Source: Variovorax sp. PBS-H4 (GTDB lineage: Bacteria > Pseudomonadota > Gammaproteobacteria > Burkholderiales > Burkholderiaceae_C). Taken from it: a stretch of 64,000 nt of DNA. The number at the start of each line of letters is the position of its first letter. Within the stretch, counting starts at the first letter, position 1. The translations under genes were made by a program, and so were the position numbers. Where the stretch lies: positions 5,388,001 through 5,452,000 of the forward strand of contig NZ_LR594675.1 in the NCBI RefSeq assembly GCF_901827205.1, written 5' to 3'. Shown piece after piece: positions 9,056-18,237 of this stretch. The notes beneath the pieces are model-generated. The model saw only the letters and a list, made by a program, of their open reading frames with translations, ran no database searches and was not told where the DNA came from.

Positions 9056-9820
9056 TCAGTCCACCTTCCGCCACGGCGTCACGCGCCGCTCGGTCCATGC
9101 CAGGCAGCCGTACAGCCCGATGCCCATCAGCGCAAGGACGACGATCGCCGCGAACACTCGCGTGGTGTCGAAAGTGCCTTGCGCGCTCAGGATGACATAG
9201 CCCAGGCCGCGCTGCGACGCCACGAACTCGCCGACGATCGCGCCGACCAGTGCGAGCGAGATCGCGACCTTCATACCGGCCAGGATCGAGGGCAGCGCGC
9301 ACGGCAGGCGCACCTTGAGGAAGAAGTCCAACGTGGATCCCTTCAGCACGCGGCCCAGATCCAGCACGTCCTGCGGCACCGAGCGCAGGCCGTGCACCGC
9401 GTCGACGATGACGGCGAACACCGCGATCAGGAAGGCGATCGCGATCTTCGGCTGGGAACCAGTCCCCAGCCAGATCACGAACAACGGCGCGATGGCGACC
9501 TTGGGCACGCTGTTGAGCGCCACGATCAGCGGGTAGATCGCATGCTCGAAGCGGCGCGACGCCACCAGCAGCATGGCCAGCAGCACGCCGATGAGCACCG
9601 CCAGCGCGAAGCCGCCGAGCGTGGTCAGCAGCGTGAAGCCCGCGTGCTCCAAGTACCAGCGCCATTCGTCGGCCAGCTCGAGCAGCACCGCGCTCGGCGG
9701 CGGCAGGGTGATGGGCCGCACGTGCATCAGCCGCACCAGCGCCTCCCATGCCATGAGGAAGACCAGCGCCGACAGGGCACCCAGGCCCCATTGGCGCCCT
9801 TTCTGCCTGAGCGTGTTCAT
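9056..9820 (-). CDS. ABC transporter permease (nitrate/sulfonate/taurine type)
   Basis: A 254-residue inner-membrane permease with about six hydrophobic helices. The cytoplasmic coupling loop is clear around LPCALPSILAGMKVAISLALVGAIVGEF, which contacts the ATPase. It matches the SsuC/TauC type of importers using NMT1-like receptors. Its ATG overlaps the stop of the ATPase gene by 4 bases and it is the last gene of the long leftward operon headed by dctP. With the receptor at 10627 and the ATPase it forms a complete importer, presumably for picolinate or another carboxylated pyridine. Confidence 0.9.
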   Translation of the reverse strand: MNTLRQKGRQWGLGALSALVFLMAWEALVRLMHVRPITLPPPSAVLLELADEWRWYLEHAGFTLLTTLGGFALAVLIGVLLAMLLVASRRFEHAIYPLIVALNSVPKVAIAPLFVIWLGTGSQPKIAIAFLIAVFAVIVDAVHGLRSVPQDVLDLGRVLKGSTLDFFLKVRLPCALPSILAGMKVAISLALVGAIVGEFVASQRGLGYVILSAQGTFDTTRVFAAIVVLALMGIGLYGCLAWTERRVTPWRKVD

Positions 9821-10623
9821 GCAGTCGCCTCCTCTTGCGCGGCGCCCGGTTCCTCGTTGATGAGGCCCATTTCGTTGAACAGCTGGCGAATCCGACCGGT
9901 GTAGGCGCCGAAGGCGGTCGTCTCGCGCACGGCCAGCCGGCGCGGGCGCGTCAGGTCAATCCCGATGATGTCGGCAATCCGCCCAGGCCGCGGCGACAGC
10001 ACGACCACGCGGTCGGCCAGGAACACCGCCTCGGCGATCCCGTGCGTGACGAACAACACCGTGTTCCGGGTTTCCAGCCAGATGCGTTGCAGCTCCACGT
10101 TCATCTGGTCGCGGGTGAGCGCATCGAGCGCCCCGAACGGCTCGTCCATCAGCAGCAGGGTGGGCTGGTCGATCAGGGCGCGGCAGATCGCGGCGCGCTG
10201 CCTCATGCCGCCGGACAGCTCGCGCGGATAGCGGTTGCCGAACTCGGACAGCCCCGTCAGCCGCAGCAGCTGCGCCATGCGCGCACGAGAGGGCTGCGTG
10301 GGCTTGCGCGCGAACTCGACGGGCAGGAGGACGTTGCGCTCGATGTTGCGCCACTCGAGCAGCGCGTCGCGCTGGAAGACCATGCCGACGTGGTCGGGCG
10401 GCCCCGCCACCGGCCGGCCGTCGACCTGCAATTCGCCGCCGGTGATGTCGTCCAGGCCGGCAACGCAGCGCAGGAAGGTGCTCTTGCCGCAGCCGCTGGG
10501 CCCGAGGATGCTGATGAACTCCCCCGGCCGCACGTCGAGCGAGATGCCGTCGAGCGCCGTGAGCGCGCGCTCGCCCGGGTAGACTTTGCGCACGCCGCTG
10601 GCGTGGATCGTCGCCGCTCCCAT
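9817..10623 (-). CDS. ABC transporter ATP-binding protein (nitrate/sulfonate/taurine type)
   Basis: A 268-residue ATPase subunit. Walker A is GPSGCGKST near residue 42, the signature is LSGGMRQR, Walker B is LLLMDEPFGALD, and the switch histidine is in VLFVTHGIAEAV. The C-terminal PGRIADIIGIDLTRPR is typical of the SsuB/TauB group. It is placed 3 bases after the receptor gene and overlaps the permease by 4 bases, so the three are co-translated. It energises uptake by the permease at 9056. Confidence 0.92.
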   Translation of the reverse strand: MGAATIHASGVRKVYPGERALTALDGISLDVRPGEFISILGPSGCGKSTFLRCVAGLDDITGGELQVDGRPVAGPPDHVGMVFQRDALLEWRNIERNVLLPVEFARKPTQPSRARMAQLLRLTGLSEFGNRYPRELSGGMRQRAAICRALIDQPTLLLMDEPFGALDALTRDQMNVELQRIWLETRNTVLFVTHGIAEAVFLADRVVVLSPRPGRIADIIGIDLTRPRRLAVRETTAFGAYTGRIRQLFNEMGLINEEPGAAQEEATA

Positions 10624-10626
10624 GGC

Positions 10627-11658
10627 CTACTTGGTGGCGGTGGCGCGCGCCGGCGCGACGGCTCGGACCAGGCCCGGCACGAAGAAGTCGTTGCCGTCCT
10701 TGATCGTCTTGAGCAACCCCGCGTCCGTCAGCGTCTTGACGGCCGTAGCCCAGTCCGCGGCCACTGCCGCCCCGAGCGGCTGGCCCGCGGCCGGGGGCAA
10801 CTGGAAGAAGCCGCGCAGTGCGTCGATCTGTCCGCGCAGCACTTTCTTGTCCAGCTTGGCCTGCGGGCGCTGCCCCACGATCGCATCGACCGCCTCGTCC
10901 TCGTGGCCGGCGTAGACGTATTGCCAGGCTGCGCCGACCACGCTGGCGAACTTCGAGATCGCCTCACGGCGCGTCGCGAGCTTCGACTCCGGCGCGAACA
11001 GGCCGAAGCTGGGCATGTTGAGCTTGTAGTCCGCGAAGCGGATGCCTTCGGAAGGCCGCGTCTGCGACACCACGGGCAGGAAGAACGGAATGGTCGAGAA
11101 AGCCGCGTCGGTGCGACCCGCAGCATAGGTCGCAGCCTTGCCGGCGGCGTCGACGTTGATCAGCTCGATGTCGCTCTTCTTCAGGCCGCCGGCAGCGAGG
11201 AACGCGTCGATGAAGGGCGCCTCCAGCGAGCCCGCGGTGTAGGCCACCTTCTTGCCCTTGAGGTCCTGCGGGCCCCTGATGCCGGCGCCCTGCGGCACCA
11301 GCAGCCCGACGTCGCTCAGGCGCGCGAACACGGCGACCGCCTTGACCGGCAGCCCCTTGTCGCGCGCGATCATCATCGAGGCCAGCGCGGCATGGCCGAC
11401 GTCGAACTGCTCGCCGCCGCCCACGATCTGCACCGTGGTGACCGAGCCATTTCCGTCCTCCATCTCCACGTCCAGGCCGGCCGCGTTGAACCAGCCCTTC
11501 TGCTGCGCCAGGTGGAAGGCGGCATGCACGCCCCAGGGCGTCCAGTCCAGTCGGACTTTGAGTTTCTCGGGCGCCTGCGCGGCGGCCGTGGCCACCATGG
11601 CCAGGCCCAGGCACCCGGCCAGCAGGCGGGCGATGAGCTTCGGGATCGATGCAGTCAT
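10627..11658 (-). CDS. ABC transporter substrate-binding protein (NMT1/SsuA-like)
   Basis: A 343-residue periplasmic receptor. Residues 1-28 are a signal peptide ending ATAAAQ. The mature part begins with the family signature KVRLDWTPWGVHAAFHLAQQ, followed by GGGEQFDVGHAALASMMIARD and the domain-2 segment GKKVAYTAGSLEAPFIDAFL. NMT1/THI5-like receptors bind pyrimidine precursors, sulfonates, nitrate or aromatic acids. The start at 11658 was chosen because it gives the signal peptide directly; a 107-base gap separates it from the dehydrogenase gene upstream, the largest in this operon. The pyridine-acid ligand is inferred from operon membership. Confidence 0.88.
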   Translation of the reverse strand: MTASIPKLIARLLAGCLGLAMVATAAAQAPEKLKVRLDWTPWGVHAAFHLAQQKGWFNAAGLDVEMEDGNGSVTTVQIVGGGEQFDVGHAALASMMIARDKGLPVKAVAVFARLSDVGLLVPQGAGIRGPQDLKGKKVAYTAGSLEAPFIDAFLAAGGLKKSDIELINVDAAGKAATYAAGRTDAAFSTIPFFLPVVSQTRPSEGIRFADYKLNMPSFGLFAPESKLATRREAISKFASVVGAAWQYVYAGHEDEAVDAIVGQRPQAKLDKKVLRGQIDALRGFFQLPPAAGQPLGAAVAADWATAVKTLTDAGLLKTIKDGNDFFVPGLVRAVAPARATATK

Positions 11659-11765
11659 GACGAATGGACCTCCAGAACGAATGGAATGGGCAAGGCTCCG
11701 CCGATGGCGCCGGTTTCCGGCCGGCGCCGCGAAGGGAGTGAGGTGAATGGGGTGCGGCTCTTTCT

Positions 11766-12971
11766 TCAGTCGGCGCCGCTGAACAGGCGTCGGATCCGCG
11801 ACCACAGGACGCTCCAGCCCAGGCTCATCGCGTTGAGCCGGGCGGCCGGCAGTTGCGCACCAGGCGCACGCGTGGGGTCCATGCGCCGCGCCACGTTCTT
11901 GCCGAACTCCTGGATCAGGCGCCCGACGAAGTCCTTGACCAGGCCCGAGCGCGAGAACTGCGCCAGCGGCCCCTGCAGCGCGTACAGCAGGTCGACGTCG
12001 ACGCGCGTCGCGGCGGGCGACAGCTCGACCAGCCGATAGGCCACGTCGCCGTTCGCGCGCGACTGGCTCAACGTGTCCTGGCCCGCGCCCTTGAGCACGG
12101 CCGAGCGCGCAGCTTCGTCGCGCTCCAGCCGCGCCGCGCCATTGAAGCTGGCAGACATCGGCCCGAACTTGATCGCCACGCGGCCCTTGACGCGGTTGTC
12201 GGAATGTTCGGTCAGTTCCGCGCCCGGCAGGCAAGCGGCGACCGCCGGAAGGTCGGCCATGAACTGCCAGACCTGGTCCGCCGGATAGGGCACCGTGAAG
12301 TTGCCGGTGATGCGCGTACCGTTGGCCGTGGCGGCGGCCTCCGTGGCCGGCTCTGCGGCCGGGGGCGGGCTGCTTGCCAGCGCGGCGGCATTGCCGGTGT
12401 CCGCGGCCTCGAAGGGCGTGAAGGCCGCCTTCGCGATGGGGATGACTGCCGCGCCGCGGATGGCGCGCGTGGCCTCGCGCAGGGCGGCGATCTGCGGATG
12501 CGCGTCGCCGCGCGTCTGCGCCAGCACGTCGCGAATGGCCCCCACGATGCCGACGTACCCGGTGCAGCGGCACAGGTTGCCCGACAGTTCCAGCCGCACC
12601 TTCTGCTCGTCGGCCTGCGGAAATCTCAGCACGATGTCGCGCGCGGTGGCCAGCATGCCCGGCGTGCAGTAGCCGCACTGCAGGGCGTGGTGGCGCGAGA
12701 AGGCCGGCCGCAACAGGGCCATGACGGGGTCGGCGTCGTAGCCTTCTACCGTGGTCACCTGGTGCCCGTCGCAGGCCACGGCAAAGGTGATGCACGAGCG
12801 CACGGGCTGGCCATCGACCAGCACGGTGCATGCGCCGCACACGCCATGTTCGCAGCCGAGGTGGGTGCCGGTCTGGCGGCCTTCCTCGCGGACGAAGTCC
12901 GCCAGGTGCATGCGCGCGGGCACGTCGCGCCGGATCTCGCGGCCGTTGATCTCGACGGCAATAGTCGTCAT
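11766..12971 (-). CDS. Fusion of molybdenum hydroxylase [2Fe-2S] subunit with a CoxG-like domain
   Basis: A 401-residue protein, more than twice the usual 150-170 for CoxS-type small subunits. Residues 1-155 carry two [2Fe-2S] clusters: Cys40, Cys45, Cys48 and Cys60 (plant-ferredoxin type), then Cys99, Cys102, Cys134 and Cys136. A Pro/Ala-rich linker (about 160-215) joins it to a SRPBCC/CoxG-type domain (TVPYPADQVWQFMADLPAVA onward, about 220-365) and a short basic tail. CoxG proteins are thought to help recruit or assemble CO dehydrogenase-type enzymes at the membrane. The start overlaps the FAD-subunit stop by 4 bases. It should pass electrons from the Mo centre to FAD. Confidence 0.9.
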   Translation of the reverse strand: MTTIAVEINGREIRRDVPARMHLADFVREEGRQTGTHLGCEHGVCGACTVLVDGQPVRSCITFAVACDGHQVTTVEGYDADPVMALLRPAFSRHHALQCGYCTPGMLATARDIVLRFPQADEQKVRLELSGNLCRCTGYVGIVGAIRDVLAQTRGDAHPQIAALREATRAIRGAAVIPIAKAAFTPFEAADTGNAAALASSPPPAAEPATEAAATANGTRITGNFTVPYPADQVWQFMADLPAVAACLPGAELTEHSDNRVKGRVAIKFGPMSASFNGAARLERDEAARSAVLKGAGQDTLSQSRANGDVAYRLVELSPAATRVDVDLLYALQGPLAQFSRSGLVKDFVGRLIQEFGKNVARRMDPTRAPGAQLPAARLNAMSLGWSVLWSRIRRLFSGAD

Positions 12972-13807
12972 TGCACGGGCTCCGTGTTCAGCACCTGGTG
13001 GAGGCAGCGCTCCACCGCGGCGACCAGGAGCTTGCGATCGATCGCGTCCTTGGTCGCGGCGGCGGTCGCCACGGCGGCTTCGATGGCCGCGCGCTCCGGC
13101 AGCGCGCCGCTGCGCGCCACCTGCGCGGCGAGTGCCGCCAGGGCCTGCGGCGCGCCGTCGAGGGCGCCGATGACGACGCGCGCCAGCTTGCGATCCGGGT
13201 CGAATACCGCGGCGCAGCCGGCCTCGGCGAACTCGCCGGTCTTGCGACAGAACTTGTGATAGCCCCAGCGGGCGACTTCGCCGAGCGCGGGCACCCGCAC
13301 GGCAACGATGACTTCGTCCTCCGCCAGGTCGGTGGTGTAGGCGCCGTGCATGAAGCGGTCCATCGGCACGCGGCGCGTGCCTGCGGCCGACGAGATCTCG
13401 ATCTGAGCGCCCAGCGCCGACATCGCCAGCACCCAGTCGGCCGCGGGATCGGCGTGCGCCAGGCTGCCACCCACGGTGCCGCGGTTGCGGATGGCCCGGT
13501 AGGCGATGCCCCCTGCCACGGACTGCAGCAGGCCTGCGCGCAGCGGGGCATGCACGCCGTCCTCGATCTCGGCATGCGTCACGGCGGCGCCGATGCGAAT
13601 GGCGTCGCCATCCCTGGCCACCTGGCGCAGTTCGGGCAAGGCGGACAGGTCGATCACCTGTCTGGGGCGCGTCAGCCGTAGGTTGAGCATGGGGCCCATG
13701 GACTGGCCGCCGCCCATCACCTTCGCGGTGCCGGCGGCGCCCGCCAGCATGCGCAGCGCGTCGGCCAGCGAGGCAGGCCGCTGGTAGTCGAAAGAGGCAG
13801 CTTTCAT
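12968..13807 (-). CDS. Molybdenum hydroxylase FAD-binding medium subunit (CoxM-like)
   Basis: A 279-residue FAD subunit. FAD motifs are VMGGGQSMGPMLNLRL near residue 32 and TVGGSLAHADPAADW near 110, both standard for CoxM/CutM proteins, and the CO-dehydrogenase-flavoprotein C-terminal domain follows. The ATG at 13807 follows the large-subunit gene by 10 bases. It accepts electrons from the Fe-S subunit encoded next (overlap of 4 bases) and gives them to an outside acceptor. Together the three genes should encode the first enzyme of the pathway, hydroxylating picolinate at C6 with water-derived oxygen; this substrate is inferred from the pathway reconstruction. Confidence 0.9.
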   Translation of the reverse strand: MKAASFDYQRPASLADALRMLAGAAGTAKVMGGGQSMGPMLNLRLTRPRQVIDLSALPELRQVARDGDAIRIGAAVTHAEIEDGVHAPLRAGLLQSVAGGIAYRAIRNRGTVGGSLAHADPAADWVLAMSALGAQIEISSAAGTRRVPMDRFMHGAYTTDLAEDEVIVAVRVPALGEVARWGYHKFCRKTGEFAEAGCAAVFDPDRKLARVVIGALDGAPQALAALAAQVARSGALPERAAIEAAVATAAATKDAIDRKLLVAAVERCLHQVLNTEPVQ

Positions 13808-13817
13808 CGTCGGGTCC

Positions 13818-16202
13818 TCATGCGGCCTTGAGGGTGCCGACCACCTGCGCGTCGGCGATCGCCTGCAGAAGCCGGCGCGGCGACAGCGGCGTCTGCGACA
13901 CCTCAGCGCCCAGCGGGCGCAGGGCGTCGTTGACGGCATTCAGGATGGCCGCCGGCGGCGCGATCGCGCCACCTTCACCCATGCCCTTGGCGCCGAACTC
14001 GGTGTGCGGCGAAGGCGTCTCGAAATGATGGATGCGCATGTGCGGCACTTCGGTGGCACCGGGCAGCATGTAGTCCGCCAGGGTGGAGGCCAACGGCTGG
14101 CCGTTGCGGTCGTACGGCGTCTCCTCGTAGAGCGCTGTGCCGATGCCCTGCGCGACGCCGCCAAAGGTCTGCCCCTCGACCACCATCGGGTTGATCATGG
14201 TCCCGCAGTCCTCGACGATCACGTAGTCCAGGATCTCCACGTGGCCGGTCTGCGGGTCCACCGCGACCGTCACGGCGTGGCTGGCATAGGTGAAGGCGCC
14301 GGTATCGACCTTGGGCTTGTAGCCGATGGTGATCTCGAGCCCGGTCGGGTCCACGTCGGGCGGCAGGCGGCTCGGGTCGATGAACCAGGCGCGCGCGACG
14401 TCGGCGACCGACACGCGCCCGCTCGCGCCGACCACGTGTCCGCGTTCGAAGCGAACCGCCTCGTCGGCCTGGCCCAGCAGGTGCGCGCCGATGTGCAGCA
14501 GGCGCGGCACCAGGGCCTTGCAGGCGCGTGACACCGCGCCGCCCGACATGACGAGCGAGCGCGAGGCATACGTGCCGGTCGAGAACGGCGTCTGCCCGGT
14601 GTCGCCGTGCAGCATCTTGATGCTGGCGATGTCCACGCCCAGGATCTCATGCGCGATCTGGGCAAAGGTGGTTTCCATGCCCTGGCCGTGCGAATGGACC
14701 CCCACGCGGATCTCCAGCCCACCATCGGGCGTGACGCGCACGGTCGCCTGGTCGAAGCCGGGAATGACCGGGGTGCCCCAGGTCGCGAAGACCGAGGTGC
14801 CGTGCGCGGACTGCTCGGTGTAGGTCGCAAAGCCGATGCCGATCAGCCTGCCGTCGTCGCGGGTCTCGCGCTGGCGCTGGCGCACCGACGCGAAGTCGAT
14901 CATGTCGCGCGCCTTGAGCAGGCTGGCCGGATAGTCGCCACCGTCGAAGTGCTTGTTCGCCACGTTGACGTACGGCATGGCGCTGGCCGGCACGAGGTTG
15001 TCCTGCCGCACCTCCCAGGGCTCGCGGCCCACCGCGCGGGCAATGGCATCGATGGTCAGCTCCATGGCCAGGCACACGCCGGTGCGCGCGACGCCGCGGT
15101 AGGGCACGAAGCCGGGCTTGTTGGTGGCCACGCACTCAGTGACGCAGCGGTAGCCGCGGAACGCGTAGGGGCCCGGCAGGTTGCCCACCGCCTGGCCCGG
15201 TTCCAGGCCGATGGTGAAGGGCCACACCGAATATGCGCCGCCATCGATGGTGATGCGCGCGTCCAGCGCCAGCAGGCGGCCCCGCTCGTCGGCGTAGGCG
15301 GTCATTTCGTACTTGTGCTCGCGCGTGTTCGCGCCGGCAATCAGGTGCTCGCGCCGGTCCTCGATGTAGCGGAAGGGCTTGCGATGCGTCTTGGCCAGCC
15401 AGGCCACGCAAAGCTCTTCCTGCTGCAGCACGCACTTGTAGCCGAAGGCGCCACCGACGTCCGGTGAGATGACGCGCACCCGCGCCTGGTCCAGGTCGAG
15501 GCATTCGGCCAGCACGGTGCGGATCATGTGCGGCACCTGCGTGGCGCTGACCACCACCAGCTGGTCCGCCTGGTGGTCCCAGTAGGCCAGGACAGCCTTG
15601 CCTTCCATCGGCACCATGCACTGGCGAGCCAGCGAGATCTCGCGCTTGACGACCAGGGCCGCGCCCTTGGCGTGGGCCTCGAAGTCCTTGTCGGCGTGCA
15701 GCGTGACGAACGTGTTGTCGCCCCACCCCGCGTGCATCAGCTCATCCGTGGCAGCGCGCGACGTGTCGGCGTCGGCGTACACGGGCAGCTCCTCGTACTC
15801 GACCTCCACCAGCTCGGCCAGGTCCTCGGCTTCCGCGCGCGTCGGCGCATACACCATGGCCACCGGCTCGCCGACGAAGCGCACCTTGCCGGCAGCCAGC
15901 GGCGGCTGCGCCGAGCGCTGATAGGTCGGCAGCGTCGAGTCGGCGACGATGTCCCTGGCGTCGGCCATTCCTTCGCGCAGGGTGACGCGCTCGGCGCCCT
16001 CGGGCGGCAGGCGCGCCGCGACGACCTTCGCGTGCGCAAGCGGGCTGCGCAGGAAGGCCACCTCGGCAAGGCCGGGCATGCTCATGTCGGCGACGAAGTT
16101 GCCCTTGCCGTGCAGGTGGCGCGCGTCCTCCTTGCGAAGGACGCGGGCGCCCACGCCCTGGCCTGGGGGCGCCGCGTGGTGCGGGTTGGATTCGGTGGTC
16201 AT
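13818..16202 (-). CDS. Molybdenum hydroxylase large subunit, probable picolinate dehydrogenase catalytic subunit
   Basis: A 794-residue xanthine-oxidase-family Mo-binding subunit. The N-terminal hammerhead domain starts VLRKEDARHLHGKGNFVADM; the pterin region has DVGGAFGYKCVLQQEELCVAW; the active-site loop reads PYRGVARTG where CO dehydrogenases have AYRCSFR, so it is not a CO dehydrogenase; the conserved catalytic glutamate is in KGMGEGGAI near the C-terminus. Its ATG overlaps the TRAP permease stop (ATGA). No XdhC/CoxD-type maturation genes are visible nearby, so cofactor insertion must rely on genes elsewhere. Other N-heteroaromatic acids (for example nicotinate) are possible substrates, but downstream genes fit picolinate best. 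Confidence 0.85.
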   Translation of the reverse strand: MTTESNPHHAAPPGQGVGARVLRKEDARHLHGKGNFVADMSMPGLAEVAFLRSPLAHAKVVAARLPPEGAERVTLREGMADARDIVADSTLPTYQRSAQPPLAAGKVRFVGEPVAMVYAPTRAEAEDLAELVEVEYEELPVYADADTSRAATDELMHAGWGDNTFVTLHADKDFEAHAKGAALVVKREISLARQCMVPMEGKAVLAYWDHQADQLVVVSATQVPHMIRTVLAECLDLDQARVRVISPDVGGAFGYKCVLQQEELCVAWLAKTHRKPFRYIEDRREHLIAGANTREHKYEMTAYADERGRLLALDARITIDGGAYSVWPFTIGLEPGQAVGNLPGPYAFRGYRCVTECVATNKPGFVPYRGVARTGVCLAMELTIDAIARAVGREPWEVRQDNLVPASAMPYVNVANKHFDGGDYPASLLKARDMIDFASVRQRQRETRDDGRLIGIGFATYTEQSAHGTSVFATWGTPVIPGFDQATVRVTPDGGLEIRVGVHSHGQGMETTFAQIAHEILGVDIASIKMLHGDTGQTPFSTGTYASRSLVMSGGAVSRACKALVPRLLHIGAHLLGQADEAVRFERGHVVGASGRVSVADVARAWFIDPSRLPPDVDPTGLEITIGYKPKVDTGAFTYASHAVTVAVDPQTGHVEILDYVIVEDCGTMINPMVVEGQTFGGVAQGIGTALYEETPYDRNGQPLASTLADYMLPGATEVPHMRIHHFETPSPHTEFGAKGMGEGGAIAPPAAILNAVNDALRPLGAEVSQTPLSPRRLLQAIADAQVVGTLKAA

Positions 16203-17665
16203 GGCTTGACTTGCTCGAACGGCGACGGCGGCTCGAAGGTGCCACCGCCACTGCTGCCCGGGTAGGCGGCTGGGTCGGCCCCGCTCGCGTGGGGAACTTC
16301 GATTCTGATCGTGTCCAGGTCGAACTTCTTCGCCTTGTGCAGATTGCCAGTCACCATGCCCGGGAAGGCGATGACCAGGCCGACCATGACGAGCTGGAGC
16401 ATCACGAAGGGAATGGCGCCGCGGTAGATGTCGCCGGTGGCGATTTCCTTGCCGGCCACCGAGCGCAGGTAGAACAGCGCGAAACCGAACGGCGGGTGCA
16501 TGAACGAGGTCTGCATGTTGACGGCCAGCAGCACGCCCAGCCAGATCAGGTCGATGCCCAGCTTGTCCGCCACCGGCGCGATCAGCGGCACGATGATGAA
16601 GGCCAGCTCGAAGAAGTCCAGGAAGAAGGCCAGCAGGAACACCAGCAGGTTGACCGCGATCAGGAAGCCCAGCTGGCCGCCGGGCAGGCTGGTCAGCAGG
16701 TGCTCGACCCAGATGTCGCCGTCGACGCCGCGGAAGACCAGGCCAAACACCGTGGCGCCGACCAGGATGAAGATGGCGAAGCAGGTCAGCTTGGCCGTCT
16801 TGTCCATTGCCTGGCGCAGCAGCGGCATCGACAGCTTGCGCCGGACCAGGGCCAGCGCCAGGGCGCCGACCGCGCCCATCGCACCGCCCTCGGTCGGCGT
16901 CGCGATGCCCATGAAGATGGTGCCGAGCACCAGGAAAATGAGCACCAGCGGCGGCACGAGCGAGGTCAGCACGCGCAGGCCGAGCGCGGCGCCGCGCAGG
17001 GTGCGCGCCTGTGGTGGCAGCGCCGGTGCCGAGCCCGGCTTGAGCATCGAGTAGACGAACACGTAGAGCGCGTACAGCCCGGTCAGCGCCAGGCCGGGCA
17101 CCAGCGCGCCGGCGTACATGTCGCCGACCGACTTGCCGAGCTGGTCGGCCAGCACGATCAGCACCAGCGAAGGCGGAATGATCTGCGCCAGGGTTCCCGA
17201 GGCAGCGATGACGCCGGTGGCCAGCCGCTTGTCGTAGCCGTAGCGCATCATGATGGGCAGTGATATCAAGCCCATGGAAATGACCGAGGCCGCGACCACG
17301 CCGGTGGTGGCCGCCAGCAGCGCGCCCACCAGGATCACCGCGTAGGCCAGCCCGCCGCGCACCGGGCCGAACAGCTGGCCGATGGTGTCGAGCAGTTCCT
17401 CCGCCATGCCGCTGCGCTCGAGGATCAGCCCCATGAAGGTGAAGAACGGGATCGCCAGCAGCGTCTCGTTGAACATGATGCCGAACACGCGCTCGGGCAA
17501 CGCCTGGAACAGCGACAGGTCGATCAGGCCCAGCGCGACGCCCACCGCGCCGAACAGCAGCCCGTTCGCGCCCACGGCGAACGCGACGGGGTAGCCGACC
17601 AGGAGCAGCAGCACCAGGCAGGCGAACATGATGGGGGCCAGGTAGGCCGTGAGAAATTGGATCAT
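16199..17665 (-). CDS. dctM: TRAP transporter large permease (DctM)
   Basis: A 488-residue membrane protein with about 12 hydrophobic helices and the DctM signatures PFFTFMGLILERSGMAEELL and GVVAASVISMGLISLPIMM. It has a longer hydrophilic C-terminal tail than the usual 430-residue DctM. It couples sodium entry to uptake of a carboxylate delivered by the DctP protein. The gene follows dctQ by 29 bases and overlaps the molybdenum hydroxylase gene, placing uptake and the first oxidation step on one transcript. Confidence 0.92.
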   Translation of the reverse strand: MIQFLTAYLAPIMFACLVLLLLVGYPVAFAVGANGLLFGAVGVALGLIDLSLFQALPERVFGIMFNETLLAIPFFTFMGLILERSGMAEELLDTIGQLFGPVRGGLAYAVILVGALLAATTGVVAASVISMGLISLPIMMRYGYDKRLATGVIAASGTLAQIIPPSLVLIVLADQLGKSVGDMYAGALVPGLALTGLYALYVFVYSMLKPGSAPALPPQARTLRGAALGLRVLTSLVPPLVLIFLVLGTIFMGIATPTEGGAMGAVGALALALVRRKLSMPLLRQAMDKTAKLTCFAIFILVGATVFGLVFRGVDGDIWVEHLLTSLPGGQLGFLIAVNLLVFLLAFFLDFFELAFIIVPLIAPVADKLGIDLIWLGVLLAVNMQTSFMHPPFGFALFYLRSVAGKEIATGDIYRGAIPFVMLQLVMVGLVIAFPGMVTGNLHKAKKFDLDTIRIEVPHASGADPAAYPGSSGGGTFEPPSPFEQVKP

Positions 17666-17694
17666 CGTGGGTCCCGGTCGTGGCTGCGGGGCCT

Positions 17695-18222
17695 TCAGCG
17701 GGGCGTGTCTTGCGTGCGGCGCAGGGCGCGCAGCTCGGCGGCGTCCTTGATGATCTCGGAGACTCCCTGCAGCAGGAGCAGCCCGAATCCGATCGGAATC
17801 AGCAGCTTGACGGGCCAGCGGATCAGGCCGCCGGCGTTGGGAGAGACCTCACCGCTGGTAAATGCGTCCACGAAGGGAGCCCAGGAGAGCACCAGGATCA
17901 GCGTGGTGACCGGCAGCATGAACACCAGCGTGCCGAAGATCTCGACCATGAGCTGGTGGCGCCGCGACAGGCGCGCATGGATCAGGTCGACCCGTACGTG
18001 GTCCTTGCTCAGCAGGGTGTAACCGGCGCATAGCATGAAGACCGCCGCGAAGAGATACCACTGGATCTCGAGCATGGCGTTCGAGCTCATGCTCAGCGTC
18101 TTGCGTGCGACCGCGTTGCCGCTGCTGATCAGCACGGCGGCGAGGACGAGCCAGTAGGTGGCCCGGCCCACGCCCCGGTTCAGGGCATCGATGGCGCGCG
18201 AGACGCCCAGCAGTTTCTCCAT
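17695..18222 (-). CDS. dctQ: TRAP transporter small permease (DctQ)
   Basis: A 175-residue protein with four hydrophobic helices: ATYWLVLAAVLISSGNAVA, the LEIQWYLFAAVFMLCAGYTL segment, EIFGTLVFMLPVTTLILVL and IRWPVKLLIPIGFGLLLLQG. These and the DHVRVDLIHARLSRR loop are typical of DctQ. It partners the large permease. It lies 15 bases after dctP and 29 bases before dctM. Confidence 0.9.
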   Translation of the reverse strand: MEKLLGVSRAIDALNRGVGRATYWLVLAAVLISSGNAVARKTLSMSSNAMLEIQWYLFAAVFMLCAGYTLLSKDHVRVDLIHARLSRRHQLMVEIFGTLVFMLPVTTLILVLSWAPFVDAFTSGEVSPNAGGLIRWPVKLLIPIGFGLLLLQGVSEIIKDAAELRALRRTQDTPR

Positions 18223-18237
18223 GGCGGCCAGTCCCGC

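Noticed and set aside
13818..16202. Carbon monoxide dehydrogenase large subunit
   Set aside because: The active-site loop is PYRGVARTG, without the AYRCSFR motif of true CO dehydrogenases, and the operon carries transporters for organic acids.
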